49,340 bases of DNA, taken from contig JAGQPX010000031.1 of NCBI GenBank assembly GCA_020426505.1, forward strand, positions 1 to 49,340, given 5' to 3'. The notes under the pieces were generated by a model. That model was not told the origin of the DNA. It made no database searches and saw nothing but the letters and a program-made list of their open reading frames with translations. Origin of the DNA: Planctomycetaceae bacterium (GTDB taxonomy: Bacteria > Planctomycetota > Planctomycetia > Planctomycetales > Planctomycetaceae). The translations under genes were made by a program, and so were the position numbers. How positions within the stretch are numbered: position 1 is the stretch's first letter; each line of letters starts with the position of its first letter. Positions 1 to 7,790 of the stretch are shown here, in pieces.

Positions 1-558
1 AATCCAGGTCGGATGAGCCACTAGAAGACTCCCTCTGAGGTCCCGCAGTATTCGACCGTGAACCGAGTCGTAAGGACGTGAGTCCTTCCCAAGGTCTGAC
101 AAGTGCTCTTGACTGCCAGATTGAGACAGAAATCGGCGGATCGGACAACGGATGAGGTGAGAGGAATTTCAGGTCCCTTGGGCCATAAGTCACCCGGGAC
201 TTGACAATCGGCGCGAATGGCCCGCGACATGCGGATGGGACCTGGAAGGTCTCAACCGCAGCAGAAAAGGAACGAAATCTCCCAAACCTACACTGTGCTA
301 ATGGGCGATAAACAGTCAGACGACCGAATCGAATTTTCCCAAATTTTTTAGGAAAACGGCATCGCCACCATTTCCAACGACATCCGTCGAACGCTATGAT
401 CGACAATGTCCCAAACTCGGTTGCCCATCCGTTAGTGGTCTCTTTTCTGGTTTCCATTCTCGATCGTATGGGCGTTGAGGACAGCATGTCTGTGGAGATT
501 GAAATCCTGTGGGGTTCTCGTCTCCGTTCTTTGTTCTTTTCCCTAAGGAGAACGTCTT
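1..558. other. Upstream region without a convincing gene
   Basis: No reading frame here looks like a real protein. The longest (minus strand, about 69 codons) has no ribosome binding site and no recognisable composition. There is a small hairpin at 72-87 (six-base arms AAGGAC/GTCCTT, loop GTGA) and a weak AT-rich inverted repeat at 334-356 (TTTTCC/GGAAAA). The last 200 bases are presumably the promoter and leader of the DUF1559 gene. I found no clear sigma70 -35/-10 pair: a TTGACA-like hexamer near 200-205 has no -10 box at the right distance. Confidence 0.5.
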
Positions 559-1677
559 ATGAAGGTAAAGGTGAACAAGAGGCTCCGAGGCTGGCGAGCG
601 TTTACGCTCATTGAGCTGCTCGTCGTGATTGCGATCATCGCAATCCTGATCGCTTTGCTGCTCCCTGCTGTTCAGCAGGCACGTGAAGCCGCCCGCCGCA
701 CGCAGTGCCGAAACAATCTCAAGCAGATCGGCCTTGCGTTCCACAACTACCACGATGTCTTTGGCCGATTCGCTTCATGCTTCTCGGCGAATGCTGGTGC
801 CTCAGTGTTCGACATCGGTGAAGGCCCCGGCCCCCGCACCGATGCGGTTGCTGACGGCAACATTCACACTTGGGCCGAGCGGATCCTTCCGTATTTGGAT
901 CAGGCGAACGTCTACAACGGGATTAACTTTAGCTATGCGATGGGTTCGGGCGATGCCGATCTCACTGCGGGCGTTCCGACTCAGAACGCTGCACAGGGTA
1001 ATGCTCCCTATGCTGGTGCTCATGCGACGGACACGCTGACGGCTGTAATTCCCGCCTATATCTGCCCTTCGGCGCCACACGCCGGTGATCAGATTGATCC
1101 CTACCTGGACGACTGGCTCGCTGACGGCTACGGAACCACCATCTACTATGGTGGTGGCGTGCTTGACTACGGGCCGTTGGCTGACTGGCTGTCCGCTGAC
1201 CTCAATGGTGGTCAGGGTATCCTCGACTTTGAGCATGGTGTTGGCGAAGCTGGTTCTGATGGTATTAAGATCGGTCAGGTCACCGACGGTACGTCGAATA
1301 CCTTCATCCTCGGCGAGCACAGCTCACCGAATTCAACTGAGTGGGTGTTGGGCAAGCCGCTCCAGCCGCTCTCGGACGAGCAGGTTGGTCTGATGGGTCC
1401 TTCTTGGTACGACTGGCAGTGGAGCTGTGGTCACTTCTGGCGTGCACTTGCACCTGGAGCCTGTAACGGTGACTATCCAACGACCTGTCCTGGCGGTCGT
1501 CCCGGTGGCTCTTGCCTGATCAACTGCAACAGCAAATGGAACTATTACAGCTTCCATGTCGGTGGTGCCCACTTCGCGTTTGCTGATGGTTCTGTTCAGT
1601 TCCTCAATGAGAACATGGACACGAACACTCTTATCAGTATCCACGGCTTCGCTGATGGTGCTGTTGTTGAGTTCTGA
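559..1677 (+). CDS. DUF1559 domain protein with type II secretion pseudopilin-like N-terminus
   Basis: A 372-residue protein of the DUF1559 family, which is hugely expanded in planctomycetes and has no settled function. A short basic leader (KVKVNKRLRGWRA) precedes the prepilin motif FTLIELLVVIAIIAIL (residues about 15-30), so a prepilin peptidase should cleave before the Phe and leave an N-terminal membrane helix. The helix is followed by the family signature AVQQAREAARR..C.NNLKQIGLA.HNYHD. Near the C-terminus is the H-x9-DG motif (HVGGAHFAFADG). The protein should be anchored in the inner membrane with a periplasmic or surface domain. The start is secure: AAGGAG at 545-550 lies eight bases before ATG. 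A hairpin terminator follows the stop codon, separating it from the lipoprotein gene. The family is certain; the role is unknown. Confidence 0.95.
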   Translation: MKVKVNKRLRGWRAFTLIELLVVIAIIAILIALLLPAVQQAREAARRTQCRNNLKQIGLAFHNYHDVFGRFASCFSANAGASVFDIGEGPGPRTDAVADGNIHTWAERILPYLDQANVYNGINFSYAMGSGDADLTAGVPTQNAAQGNAPYAGAHATDTLTAVIPAYICPSAPHAGDQIDPYLDDWLADGYGTTIYYGGGVLDYGPLADWLSADLNGGQGILDFEHGVGEAGSDGIKIGQVTDGTSNTFILGEHSSPNSTEWVLGKPLQPLSDEQVGLMGPSWYDWQWSCGHFWRALAPGACNGDYPTTCPGGRPGGSCLINCNSKWNYYSFHVGGAHFAFADGSVQFLNENMDTNTLISIHGFADGAVVEF

Positions 1678-1724
1678 TTGATGGCCAGCGAGCGATCATT
1701 CGTTCGCCTGAGTTTGATGATTTC

Positions 1725-1752
1725 CACCAGCTCGGCCCATGCCGGGCTGGTG
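1725..1752 (+). terminator. Hairpin terminator after the DUF1559 gene
   Basis: A 12-base stem with a four-base loop (CCAT) lies 47 bases after the DUF1559 stop codon. The arms are CACCAGCTCGGC and GCCGGGCTGGTG, fully paired apart from one G-T wobble. It is followed by GCGTTTCT, a poor T-tract, so termination may be partial and allow some read-through into the lipoprotein gene. Confidence 0.7.
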
Positions 1753-1803
1753 GCGTTTCTGGGGTTTCAAAACAAGTTTACGCTAATAGTCATGCGAGGG
1801 AAG

Positions 1804-2271
1804 ATGATGGTTTTTCGTCTGAACGGTTTTCTTTTGCTTTCCACCATGGTGTTTCTTGTTGGGTGTGGTGGGGGAAGAGATGTTGGCAAGGCGGAGTTGG
1901 AGGCGATGGCGGGAAAGCCCCTTGAGGAAACGGTCCCGGTGTCGGGAACTGTCACAGTCGGCGGTTCACCAGCAGCGGATGTGAAGATCTTCGCGTACAC
2001 ACAGTCGAGTGGTATGGACCCGGTTGCCGAAGCCAAATCTGCGTCGGATGGCAAATACTGCTTTACGACCTATGCTCAGTGCGATGGAATACCGCCAGGT
2101 GAGTACAAGATTGGGTTCGCCCAGATTCCGAACGAGGGGAAGGGCAAGAAAGCTGGTGAAGACCTTCTGGGTGGGAAGTATCGCAATCCGATGAAAAGTG
2201 GTTTCGATTTGACTGTGCAGAGCGGGACTCCTCAAGAGGGGGTCGATTTCGCCCTTGAGTCCGGCGGTTGA
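1804..2271 (+). CDS. Small lipoprotein with carboxypeptidase-regulatory-like domain
   Basis: About 155 residues. The N-terminus MMVFRLNGFLLLSTMVFLVGC is a lipoprotein signal peptide with lipobox LVGC, so the protein should be lipid-anchored. The rest (VPVSGTVTVGGSPAADVKIFAY...SDGKYCFTTY...GIPPGEYKIGF) is the beta-sandwich pattern of carboxypeptidase-regulatory-like (transthyretin-like) domains. The frame is open back to 1678, but the start at 1804 (or 1807) is chosen because GAGGGA lies just before it, the signal peptide begins there, and the upstream part overlaps the terminator hairpin. A DUF1559 gene followed by such a lipoprotein is a common planctomycete pairing, which suggests a functional link at the cell surface. 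No enzymatic role can be claimed. Confidence 0.88.
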   Translation: MMVFRLNGFLLLSTMVFLVGCGGGRDVGKAELEAMAGKPLEETVPVSGTVTVGGSPAADVKIFAYTQSSGMDPVAEAKSASDGKYCFTTYAQCDGIPPGEYKIGFAQIPNEGKGKKAGEDLLGGKYRNPMKSGFDLTVQSGTPQEGVDFALESGG

Positions 2272-2496
2272 GATCGTCGTGGCTTGGTCCAGATGTCGTT
2301 CTTGGAGGTGACGGCAGCGAATGCCCGGGGGGGATTCGTGGTCTGTGCGGAGGTCAATGTCGTACAACAAAGGGATCCCCGTTTCTGCCTTGATGCACTT
2401 GACAGGCCATGAGAGTTCACCGAACAGAGATGTGGATTGCCACAACCGCGATGGTCCGTCGTTGCCACCGTAGTTCGTTTGCGCTAAAGGTCTTCC
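2272..2496. other. Intergenic region, no gene seen
   Basis: 225 bases between two plus-strand genes. No convincing coding frame, strong hairpin or repeat arm is visible. It presumably holds the promoter of the membrane-TPR gene. Confidence 0.5.
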
Positions 2497-4233
2497 GTGT
2501 CTGCCACCGCAGCTGAATCAGCACGTCAGGGGACGGCATCGTTGACTTCGGCCCGCCGTTGGATGATCAACTGGCGGGTTGACGCGTTATTGATCCTTCT
2601 TACGCCACTGCTGGCGATCCCTGCGGTGATGACGCTGTCTTCGCCTTCGGTTGGGGTCGAGGCTGCGACGATCTCACTGATTGTGACTGCGTTCTTTGCG
2701 ACCGGGCATCATCTGCCGGGGATGATCAGGGCATACGGCGATCATGATCTGTATCAGCGGTTTAAACTGAGATTCATCCTCGCTCCTCCACTGGTCTTCC
2801 TGGCGTACTTTCCACTCTATCACTACCACTTCGGCCTGTATCGCCTCATCATTCTCGTTTGGGCGACCTGGCATGGGTTCATGCAACTCTACGGGTTCGT
2901 CAGGATCTATGACGCCAAGGTGGGATCCACGTCGAAGGCGACTGCGAACTGGGACTGGCTGGTGTGTCTGTGCGGCTTTGTCACGCCTCGTCTTCTGCGC
3001 CCTGAGCAGGTGTCAAACACGTTGAACCATTGGTACTCGGTCGGCGGCTTTACGATTTCTCCCGGAGCGTTGAACGTGGTTCGCTGGGGTGCGATCGTAA
3101 GCTGCGTCGTTGTGCTGATCGGGTTTTCCGTCAATTACCTTCTGCAATTGTACCGAGGACCCAAACCGAATCCGTTGAAGTTAGTGATGCTCGCCAGCGG
3201 CATCGGTACCTGGTGGTTCGCCATGTGCTACGTGGAAGAACTCATCTTGGGCATTGCCCTGTTTGATATCTGCCATGATGTCCAGTACTTGGCTATCGTC
3301 TGGCTCTACAATTGCCGCCGTGTCGATTCAGACTCTCAGCTCAACAGCTTCATGCGGTACGTGTTCCGGCGCGGGATGGTCCTGCTGTATCTGGGGCTGA
3401 TCGTCGCATATGGTGCCCTCGGACTGGTTGCCCCACTCGTGTCGCACGCTGCGGTCAGCAGGGTCTTTTACGCAATCCTGTTCACCTCGACGATCCTGCA
3501 TTACTACTACGATGGCTTCATCTGGAAGATGCGGGAGCCAGCCAATCAGGAGAATCTTGGTCTCAGCAAAGGGTCATCAGATTCGTTGGCCCGATGGATG
3601 ACAGGTGCCAAATCGGTCCATAATCTGAAATGGAGTTTCGTGATTACGGTGCTGGGGTTCATGTTCCTCTCCGACTACACGAATCCCCCTTTGACCACGA
3701 GTCAAGCTCAAAGTCTCGAGCGAAGTTACGTCAATACCCTCGTTGGCACGCCGACGCTTCCTCAGTCAGATGAAGAAAAGAGCTGGTTGATCGAGAAATT
3801 CAATCGGACTCAGGAGATCGCTGCGACAGTTCCAGACGACAAGAGTGCACAAGTGCAAGCTGCCGTCATGTTGGCGAACTTCGGTCGCAATGACGAAGCA
3901 GTGATTCGACTTGAGGAGATTCTGCGTGAGCATCCCGACTATCGAGACGCACAAATCGTCCTCGCTGACATCCATTTCTATCGAGGTAACCTCGACCAAG
4001 CATCTGCACGATACGAGTCGGCACTGTCATTGTCAAAGACGGGGAAAGATCGTTCAGTCATTCAATTGAAGCTCGGGGAGATTGATCTTCGTCGAAAAGA
4101 TATCGTTGCCGCAGAGAACAGATTCCGACAGGCAATGAAGGACGACCCTGAGCTTGCCGAAAACGTCAAAGCACTTGAGGATGGCAAGTCTCGCCCATCC
4201 ACAACTTTGGATGACGCGTATTCCAGTCCCTGA
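2497..4233 (+). CDS. Polytopic membrane protein with C-terminal TPR domain
   Basis: A 578-residue protein with a GTG start. AAAGG at 2486-2490, six bases upstream, supports it. Residues about 28-400 contain roughly eight to ten hydrophobic segments, among them a region with FFATGHHLPGM, HYHFGLYRLIILVWATWHGF and HYYYDGFIWKM. These His- and aromatic-rich stretches at membrane edges could be ligands or substrate contacts. Residues about 455-560 form TPR-like helical repeats (AAVMLANFGRNDEAVIRLEE, YRDAQIVLADIHFYRGNLDQ, DLRRKDIVAAENRFRQAMKD), expected to face an aqueous compartment and bind a partner. I do not recognise a named family. It stands alone, convergent with the MFS gene. Confidence 0.85.
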   Translation: MSATAAESARQGTASLTSARRWMINWRVDALLILLTPLLAIPAVMTLSSPSVGVEAATISLIVTAFFATGHHLPGMIRAYGDHDLYQRFKLRFILAPPLVFLAYFPLYHYHFGLYRLIILVWATWHGFMQLYGFVRIYDAKVGSTSKATANWDWLVCLCGFVTPRLLRPEQVSNTLNHWYSVGGFTISPGALNVVRWGAIVSCVVVLIGFSVNYLLQLYRGPKPNPLKLVMLASGIGTWWFAMCYVEELILGIALFDICHDVQYLAIVWLYNCRRVDSDSQLNSFMRYVFRRGMVLLYLGLIVAYGALGLVAPLVSHAAVSRVFYAILFTSTILHYYYDGFIWKMREPANQENLGLSKGSSDSLARWMTGAKSVHNLKWSFVITVLGFMFLSDYTNPPLTTSQAQSLERSYVNTLVGTPTLPQSDEEKSWLIEKFNRTQEIAATVPDDKSAQVQAAVMLANFGRNDEAVIRLEEILREHPDYRDAQIVLADIHFYRGNLDQASARYESALSLSKTGKDRSVIQLKLGEIDLRRKDIVAAENRFRQAMKDDPELAENVKALEDGKSRPSTTLDDAYSSP

Positions 4234-4335
4234 CCCGTGCAGGAACGTTCGGTGCAGCGTCCATGCAAGGTCGCTATTTCTCCCAGCGTATGTTGAAAAG
4301 GAACGCGGAATACCTCTGGTCCGGGTCATCGTCAG

Positions 4336-4500
4336 TCATTCGTTGGCAGACTCCGGCACGTCGATGTTTTGTGTGCAGTCGACGAAGAACCAGAGAATCC
4401 CGCAGATCACATACAAAAAACCAACCAACGTGAACAGCGGCGTGAAGTTGGTGAGGGTCTGCATTTGCCCGTCGACAATGGTCGTTGTTGTGAAATAGTG
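4336..4500 (-). pseudogene. Severed C-terminal segment of the MFS transporter
   Basis: Read on the minus strand from about 4500 down to a TGA at 4336-4338, this encodes YFTTTTIVDGQMQ, then TNFTPLFTLVGFLYVICG, then ILWFFVDCTQNIDVPESANE and stop. This is a typical last transmembrane helix plus short tail of an MFS carrier, with the ILWFFVD.T ending seen in this family. It is out of frame with the upstream MFS reading frame by one base and separated from it by the palindromic element and an in-frame stop. I therefore read it as the original 3' end of the MFS gene, now untranslated. Confidence 0.75.
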
Positions 4501-4581
4501 CCACGGGCACTTTGGTGTAGCGGCGTTTGGACGCCGAAATGCCTACGTTTCACGCTCGGTCCGCCGCTGGGGACGCTACAC
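4497..4581. repeat. Small palindromic element inserted in the MFS gene
   Basis: The core, 4515-4581, is bounded by eight-base inverted repeats GTGTAGCG (4515-4522) and CGCTACAC (4574-4581). Inside is a hairpin GGCGT-TTGG-ACGCC (4522-4535). A second short palindrome AGTGCC-ACG-GGCACT (4497-4511) sits directly beside it. Total length is about 85 bases with no coding capacity. It splits the MFS reading frame and supplies its new stop codon (4550-4552). It resembles a REP/MITE-type element; no transposase is present in the window. Confidence 0.7.
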
Positions 4582-5779
4582 TTATCTGTCCCCCGCTATA
4601 GTCCAGTATTGGCCCGAAAACGAGTGGCATCACGAGAGCACCTGCGTTGCCTGCCATATTCATGATGCTGAACACCGTTGCAGCGAAGCGGCCTCCGATG
4701 TCTGTGCAGGTACCCCAGCCGGTCGGTTGGGTCCAGTCGGTGAAGAACTTCACGAACATCAATCCGACGGAGACGCGCTCCGGCGTCGGTTGACTGATCG
4801 CACCCCAAAGACAGACCGCAGCGATCACCTTTCCCGAGATGCCGACCAGTGAGCGGCCCCAGCGACTGCCGATGCGGCGCACGAGCAGATCGTTGAGGAA
4901 CCCGCCGGTCACCCCACCCAATGCCCCACCTGCCAACGGCAAGGCAACCAGCCAGCCGAGTTCCGCCATGTCCTCAATACCCAACGACACGAAGAAACTC
5001 CCCATCACGAGCGTGTAGACTACGTCCGCCCCGGCGTTGAGGAATTGTGAGACCACCATCACACGAAGTGTTCCATTTTGGAGAGCACGCTTCATCGAAA
5101 TGACGCCCCGCAGGACTTCCCCGGTCCGTTCAACACCGCGGATCAGTTTTCGCTCAGCCTCGTTGGCGCGAGGGTCCTCCTCCGGTGAGTTGCGAAATGT
5201 CATCAGGAAGAGGAGTGCGAAGAGCACTCCGGGGATCGAGAGGACGACGAGTGCGGCCCGCCAGGAGAACCCGCACCAACCCATTAAGACAGTGCCCATC
5301 AGGATGGAGGCAACAGCTCCTCCGCCCCGACCGCAAAAGCTGGCGACCCAACCCTGGACCTTCGTACGGTTCGCACGGGGGAACCACGTTCGAGTGACGT
5401 TCCCAAGAGCCGGATACGCCCCCGTCTGAGCTGCTCCGAACAGCAGCCGTACGCCCCCCAAGCCATAGATGTTGGCCGTCACCCCATGCAAGGGTAGCGT
5501 CAACGACCAGACGAGCACGATCACCACCAGTACGAAGTGCGGCCCGAATAGGTCGATCACCACCCCACTCGGAATCGAGCCGAAGGCATACGTCGCATAA
5601 AACGTGGTCCCCAGTGCCTCCAGCGTCGTGTTGCTGAATCCATACTCCGCCTGCAACTCCGGCCGAATCAGGTTCCACGTATAGCGATGAAGGTAAAGCA
5701 GAAACGAAGTCGCTGATGCCAGCCAGAAGACCACGTGTCGCCGACCCGTAGGTACATCGTTCGTTCGAGCATTGGTCAT
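4550..5779 (-). CDS. MFS transporter, C-terminally truncated
   Basis: A major facilitator superfamily carrier of the anion:cation symporter-like type (sugar acid, phthalate or similar organic anions). The N-terminus VVFWLASATSFLLYLHRYTWNLIRPELQ and motif IPSGVVIDLFGPHFVL (residues about 55-75) fit helices 1-3; the FRNSPEEDPRANEAE region is the central loop. As encoded now it is 409 residues and ends SGGQISVASPAADRA, with the last residues translated from an inserted repeat. The normal twelfth helix is left behind at 4336-4500 in another frame. The start at 5779 is preferred over 5800 because GAGGG lies eight to nine bases upstream of it. Whether the eleven-helix product works is doubtful. The substrate cannot be told. 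Confidence 0.85.
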   Translation of the reverse strand: MTNARTNDVPTGRRHVVFWLASATSFLLYLHRYTWNLIRPELQAEYGFSNTTLEALGTTFYATYAFGSIPSGVVIDLFGPHFVLVVIVLVWSLTLPLHGVTANIYGLGGVRLLFGAAQTGAYPALGNVTRTWFPRANRTKVQGWVASFCGRGGGAVASILMGTVLMGWCGFSWRAALVVLSIPGVLFALLFLMTFRNSPEEDPRANEAERKLIRGVERTGEVLRGVISMKRALQNGTLRVMVVSQFLNAGADVVYTLVMGSFFVSLGIEDMAELGWLVALPLAGGALGGVTGGFLNDLLVRRIGSRWGRSLVGISGKVIAAVCLWGAISQPTPERVSVGLMFVKFFTDWTQPTGWGTCTDIGGRFAATVFSIMNMAGNAGALVMPLVFGPILDYSGGQISVASPAADRA

Positions 5780-5963
5780 TGAACCGCCCTCATTGCACAA
5801 GCGTCGCCGGACGGCTCACGATGATGACAAAGCCAACGCGAGGTCACCAGTCTGACGGACTAGGACGTGGACTCCATACCGCTGTCAAAATATTCGGGTC
5901 CACCTCCGTATTCGCGGACGTGGTCATTCATCAACTTGGGGATTGGGTGAGACACAACGTTGC

Positions 5964-6308
5964 CTAAAGTGCCTTGGCAGGCTCTTTGCGTCCGATGCCT
6001 CCGGTGCAGGTGAGTGTTCGGCCATCGTCGAAATCGATTTTCAGTGACTTCTCGTCAAGCATCTGGACATCCTGTACGTTGGTTGATTCGTAGTAATCCC
6101 TCAACTCCCATGTGACCGATGACACGAGCCCACTTCGTGACTTTCGAGTAATCCGCAGTCCACCATGTCTCTGCTTTTCAATGAGAAGCTCTGGAGATTG
6201 GTAAACCGGTAGATACTGGTGGTCAGCATTCATCAAAAGTACGCACGCCAGCATCACAAGGACGACAGCAGTCGTCAACAACACACCCCAGAGGAACCCT
6301 CCATTCAT
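5964..6308 (-). CDS. Small membrane-anchored protein of unknown function
   Basis: 114 residues. A single N-terminal transmembrane segment (FLWGVLLTTAVVLVMLACVLLM, residues about 5-26) is followed by an extracytoplasmic domain of about 85 residues rich in beta-type alternation (GGLRITRKSRSGLVSSVTWELRDYY). The ATG at 6308 is chosen because GGGAGG stands eight to nine bases before it; the open frame continues to 6365 without a better signal. It sits alone between the MFS gene and the sialidase-like gene, all on the minus strand. I do not recognise the family. Confidence 0.7.
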   Translation of the reverse strand: MNGGFLWGVLLTTAVVLVMLACVLLMNADHQYLPVYQSPELLIEKQRHGGLRITRKSRSGLVSSVTWELRDYYESTNVQDVQMLDEKSLKIDFDDGRTLTCTGGIGRKEPAKAL

Positions 6309-6482
6309 TGACTCATCCTCCCGTGTCCTTACTTGACGCCGATCCGATAAGTTGGATGGACACATCTCTCAGGGTGAACAGGAAACAAACCTTCCTTGCC
6401 TTGGTTTCCTTCTGTTCAATCGAATTCGATAGAGCGAAAGGAAGGACGTAATAATTCAACACTGATCAACAGGGACTCAAGT

Positions 6483-7670
6483 TCATGGCTCCCAGATCGA
6501 AACCGCGATGTGTTGCTGCGAGTGTTCGGCGGTGGCCCAGTAGTACATGGCAACGAGTTTACCGTCCGGGCGCTGGACGAGGCGGACGTAGCCGATGTCC
6601 GCGTTGAGGCTGGACTCGGAGTCGGGGTCGTTCGGCAGGGCCTGGAAGTCGTCGCGGATGATGAACTCGGGTCCCCAGGTTTGGCCACCGTCGCCACTGT
6701 AACGCGCACGGATCTCGGCCACGTCTCGATCACCGTATGCACAACAGAGTCGTCCATCCTGCAACTTGACGAGTGCGGGCGGGTTCGAGTGCGTGGGCAT
6801 CACCTTGACGGTGCTGAGGAATTGCCAAATGCGACAGCCATCCGTGGAGCGATACGCCTCGATCGTGTCAGGGGCGTCCGACTTGCGGTTGATCCTGCGA
6901 AAGGCACACACAAACTCGTCATCCGACAACTGCACCGTCTGACTCATGATGGCAGACGCCTTCTCGAAGGCAGGCGTTACCCAGGAGACGAACTCGAATG
7001 ACTGTCCGCCGTCGGTTGTGCGAATGCAGCCGAGCCGTTTGAGGTCGTGCTGCGGCCTGAGCGATGAGATGAAGACGAGACACGACTGCGGCCCCTGCAC
7101 GATGTAGTCCGTCCGTGGCGAGAGTGCATGGCCATGTAATTCAGGATGCTCGGTCAGACCGTTGAGGGGATGCGGCCCTTGCCACGTCGCACCACGATCC
7201 ATCGAGTAGAAGAACCCGCCTGTTGGATCTTCGTTGCCGTGATACCCCTCAGCAAAGATCCGCATGGCAAAGTCCGGATGCGTGAAGTTGAGCGGCTGCG
7301 TCAGTGGCGTCTTCCCCTCGCCCCGATACTTCTGATGTTCGTTGTCCAGAAACCCGTCCGGGTCGAACATCGTCCATGTCTCGCCACCGTCGCGACTTCG
7401 TGCGAGCAGACTGTCTTCCCTGCCGGTGACGTTGTGCCCGCGTTTGACGACAAAGTCACCCTGCGTGAACCCCACGAGGATCTCGTTGTCCCACTGCCAG
7501 ACCCCGTTATTCGCCGGCCACCCATGAAACCGCCCCTCCTCAATCGCAGCGATCGAGTCTTGGATGGAGAGACTTCCGTCGCCAGCACGGAGACTCACCC
7601 CCAAAGCCGATAAGATCAGCAGGCAGAGACAGAAATGCGAGATTGACGGGGGGGCTGAGATGTGTGTCAT
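6483..7670 (-). CDS. Exported sialidase-fold (BNR repeat) protein
   Basis: A 395-residue protein with a signal peptide (ISHFCLCLLILSALGVSLRA, ends near residue 29) and a six-bladed sialidase fold. Asp-box (S-x-D-x-G-x-T-W) repeats are visible: ARSRDGGETWTMF, YSMDRGATWQGP, RTTDGGQSFEF, YRSTDGCRIWQF, RYSGDGGQTWGPEF. It belongs to the exo-alpha-sialidase/neuraminidase superfamily, but sialic acid cleavage cannot be assumed, since many planctomycete members of this fold act on other glycans or are uncharacterised. It is divergent from the gamma-glutamyltranspeptidase gene; the 120 bases between them should hold both promoters. Confidence 0.88.
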   Translation of the reverse strand: MTHISAPPSISHFCLCLLILSALGVSLRAGDGSLSIQDSIAAIEEGRFHGWPANNGVWQWDNEILVGFTQGDFVVKRGHNVTGREDSLLARSRDGGETWTMFDPDGFLDNEHQKYRGEGKTPLTQPLNFTHPDFAMRIFAEGYHGNEDPTGGFFYSMDRGATWQGPHPLNGLTEHPELHGHALSPRTDYIVQGPQSCLVFISSLRPQHDLKRLGCIRTTDGGQSFEFVSWVTPAFEKASAIMSQTVQLSDDEFVCAFRRINRKSDAPDTIEAYRSTDGCRIWQFLSTVKVMPTHSNPPALVKLQDGRLCCAYGDRDVAEIRARYSGDGGQTWGPEFIIRDDFQALPNDPDSESSLNADIGYVRLVQRPDGKLVAMYYWATAEHSQQHIAVSIWEP

Positions 7671-7790
7671 GAGTTTATTGAGAGTTTGGCAATCGCGAGA
7701 CTCGAACGGTCATGCGTGAGTCGATTCGCTGACGTGACTGCATCGTTTGTTCATGACTCATGCTATCATGCTTCACAAGGAGGTGGCGTG

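Noticed and set aside
200..205. TTGACA-like -35 box upstream of the DUF1559 gene
   Set aside because: No -10 hexamer at 16-18 bases, and it is 350 bases from the start codon.
21..230. 69-codon minus-strand frame at the window start
   Set aside because: No ribosome binding site, no recognisable composition or motif; probably chance.
334..356. AT-rich inverted repeat as a terminator or operator
   Set aside because: Only six paired bases around an 11-base loop; too weak to call separately.
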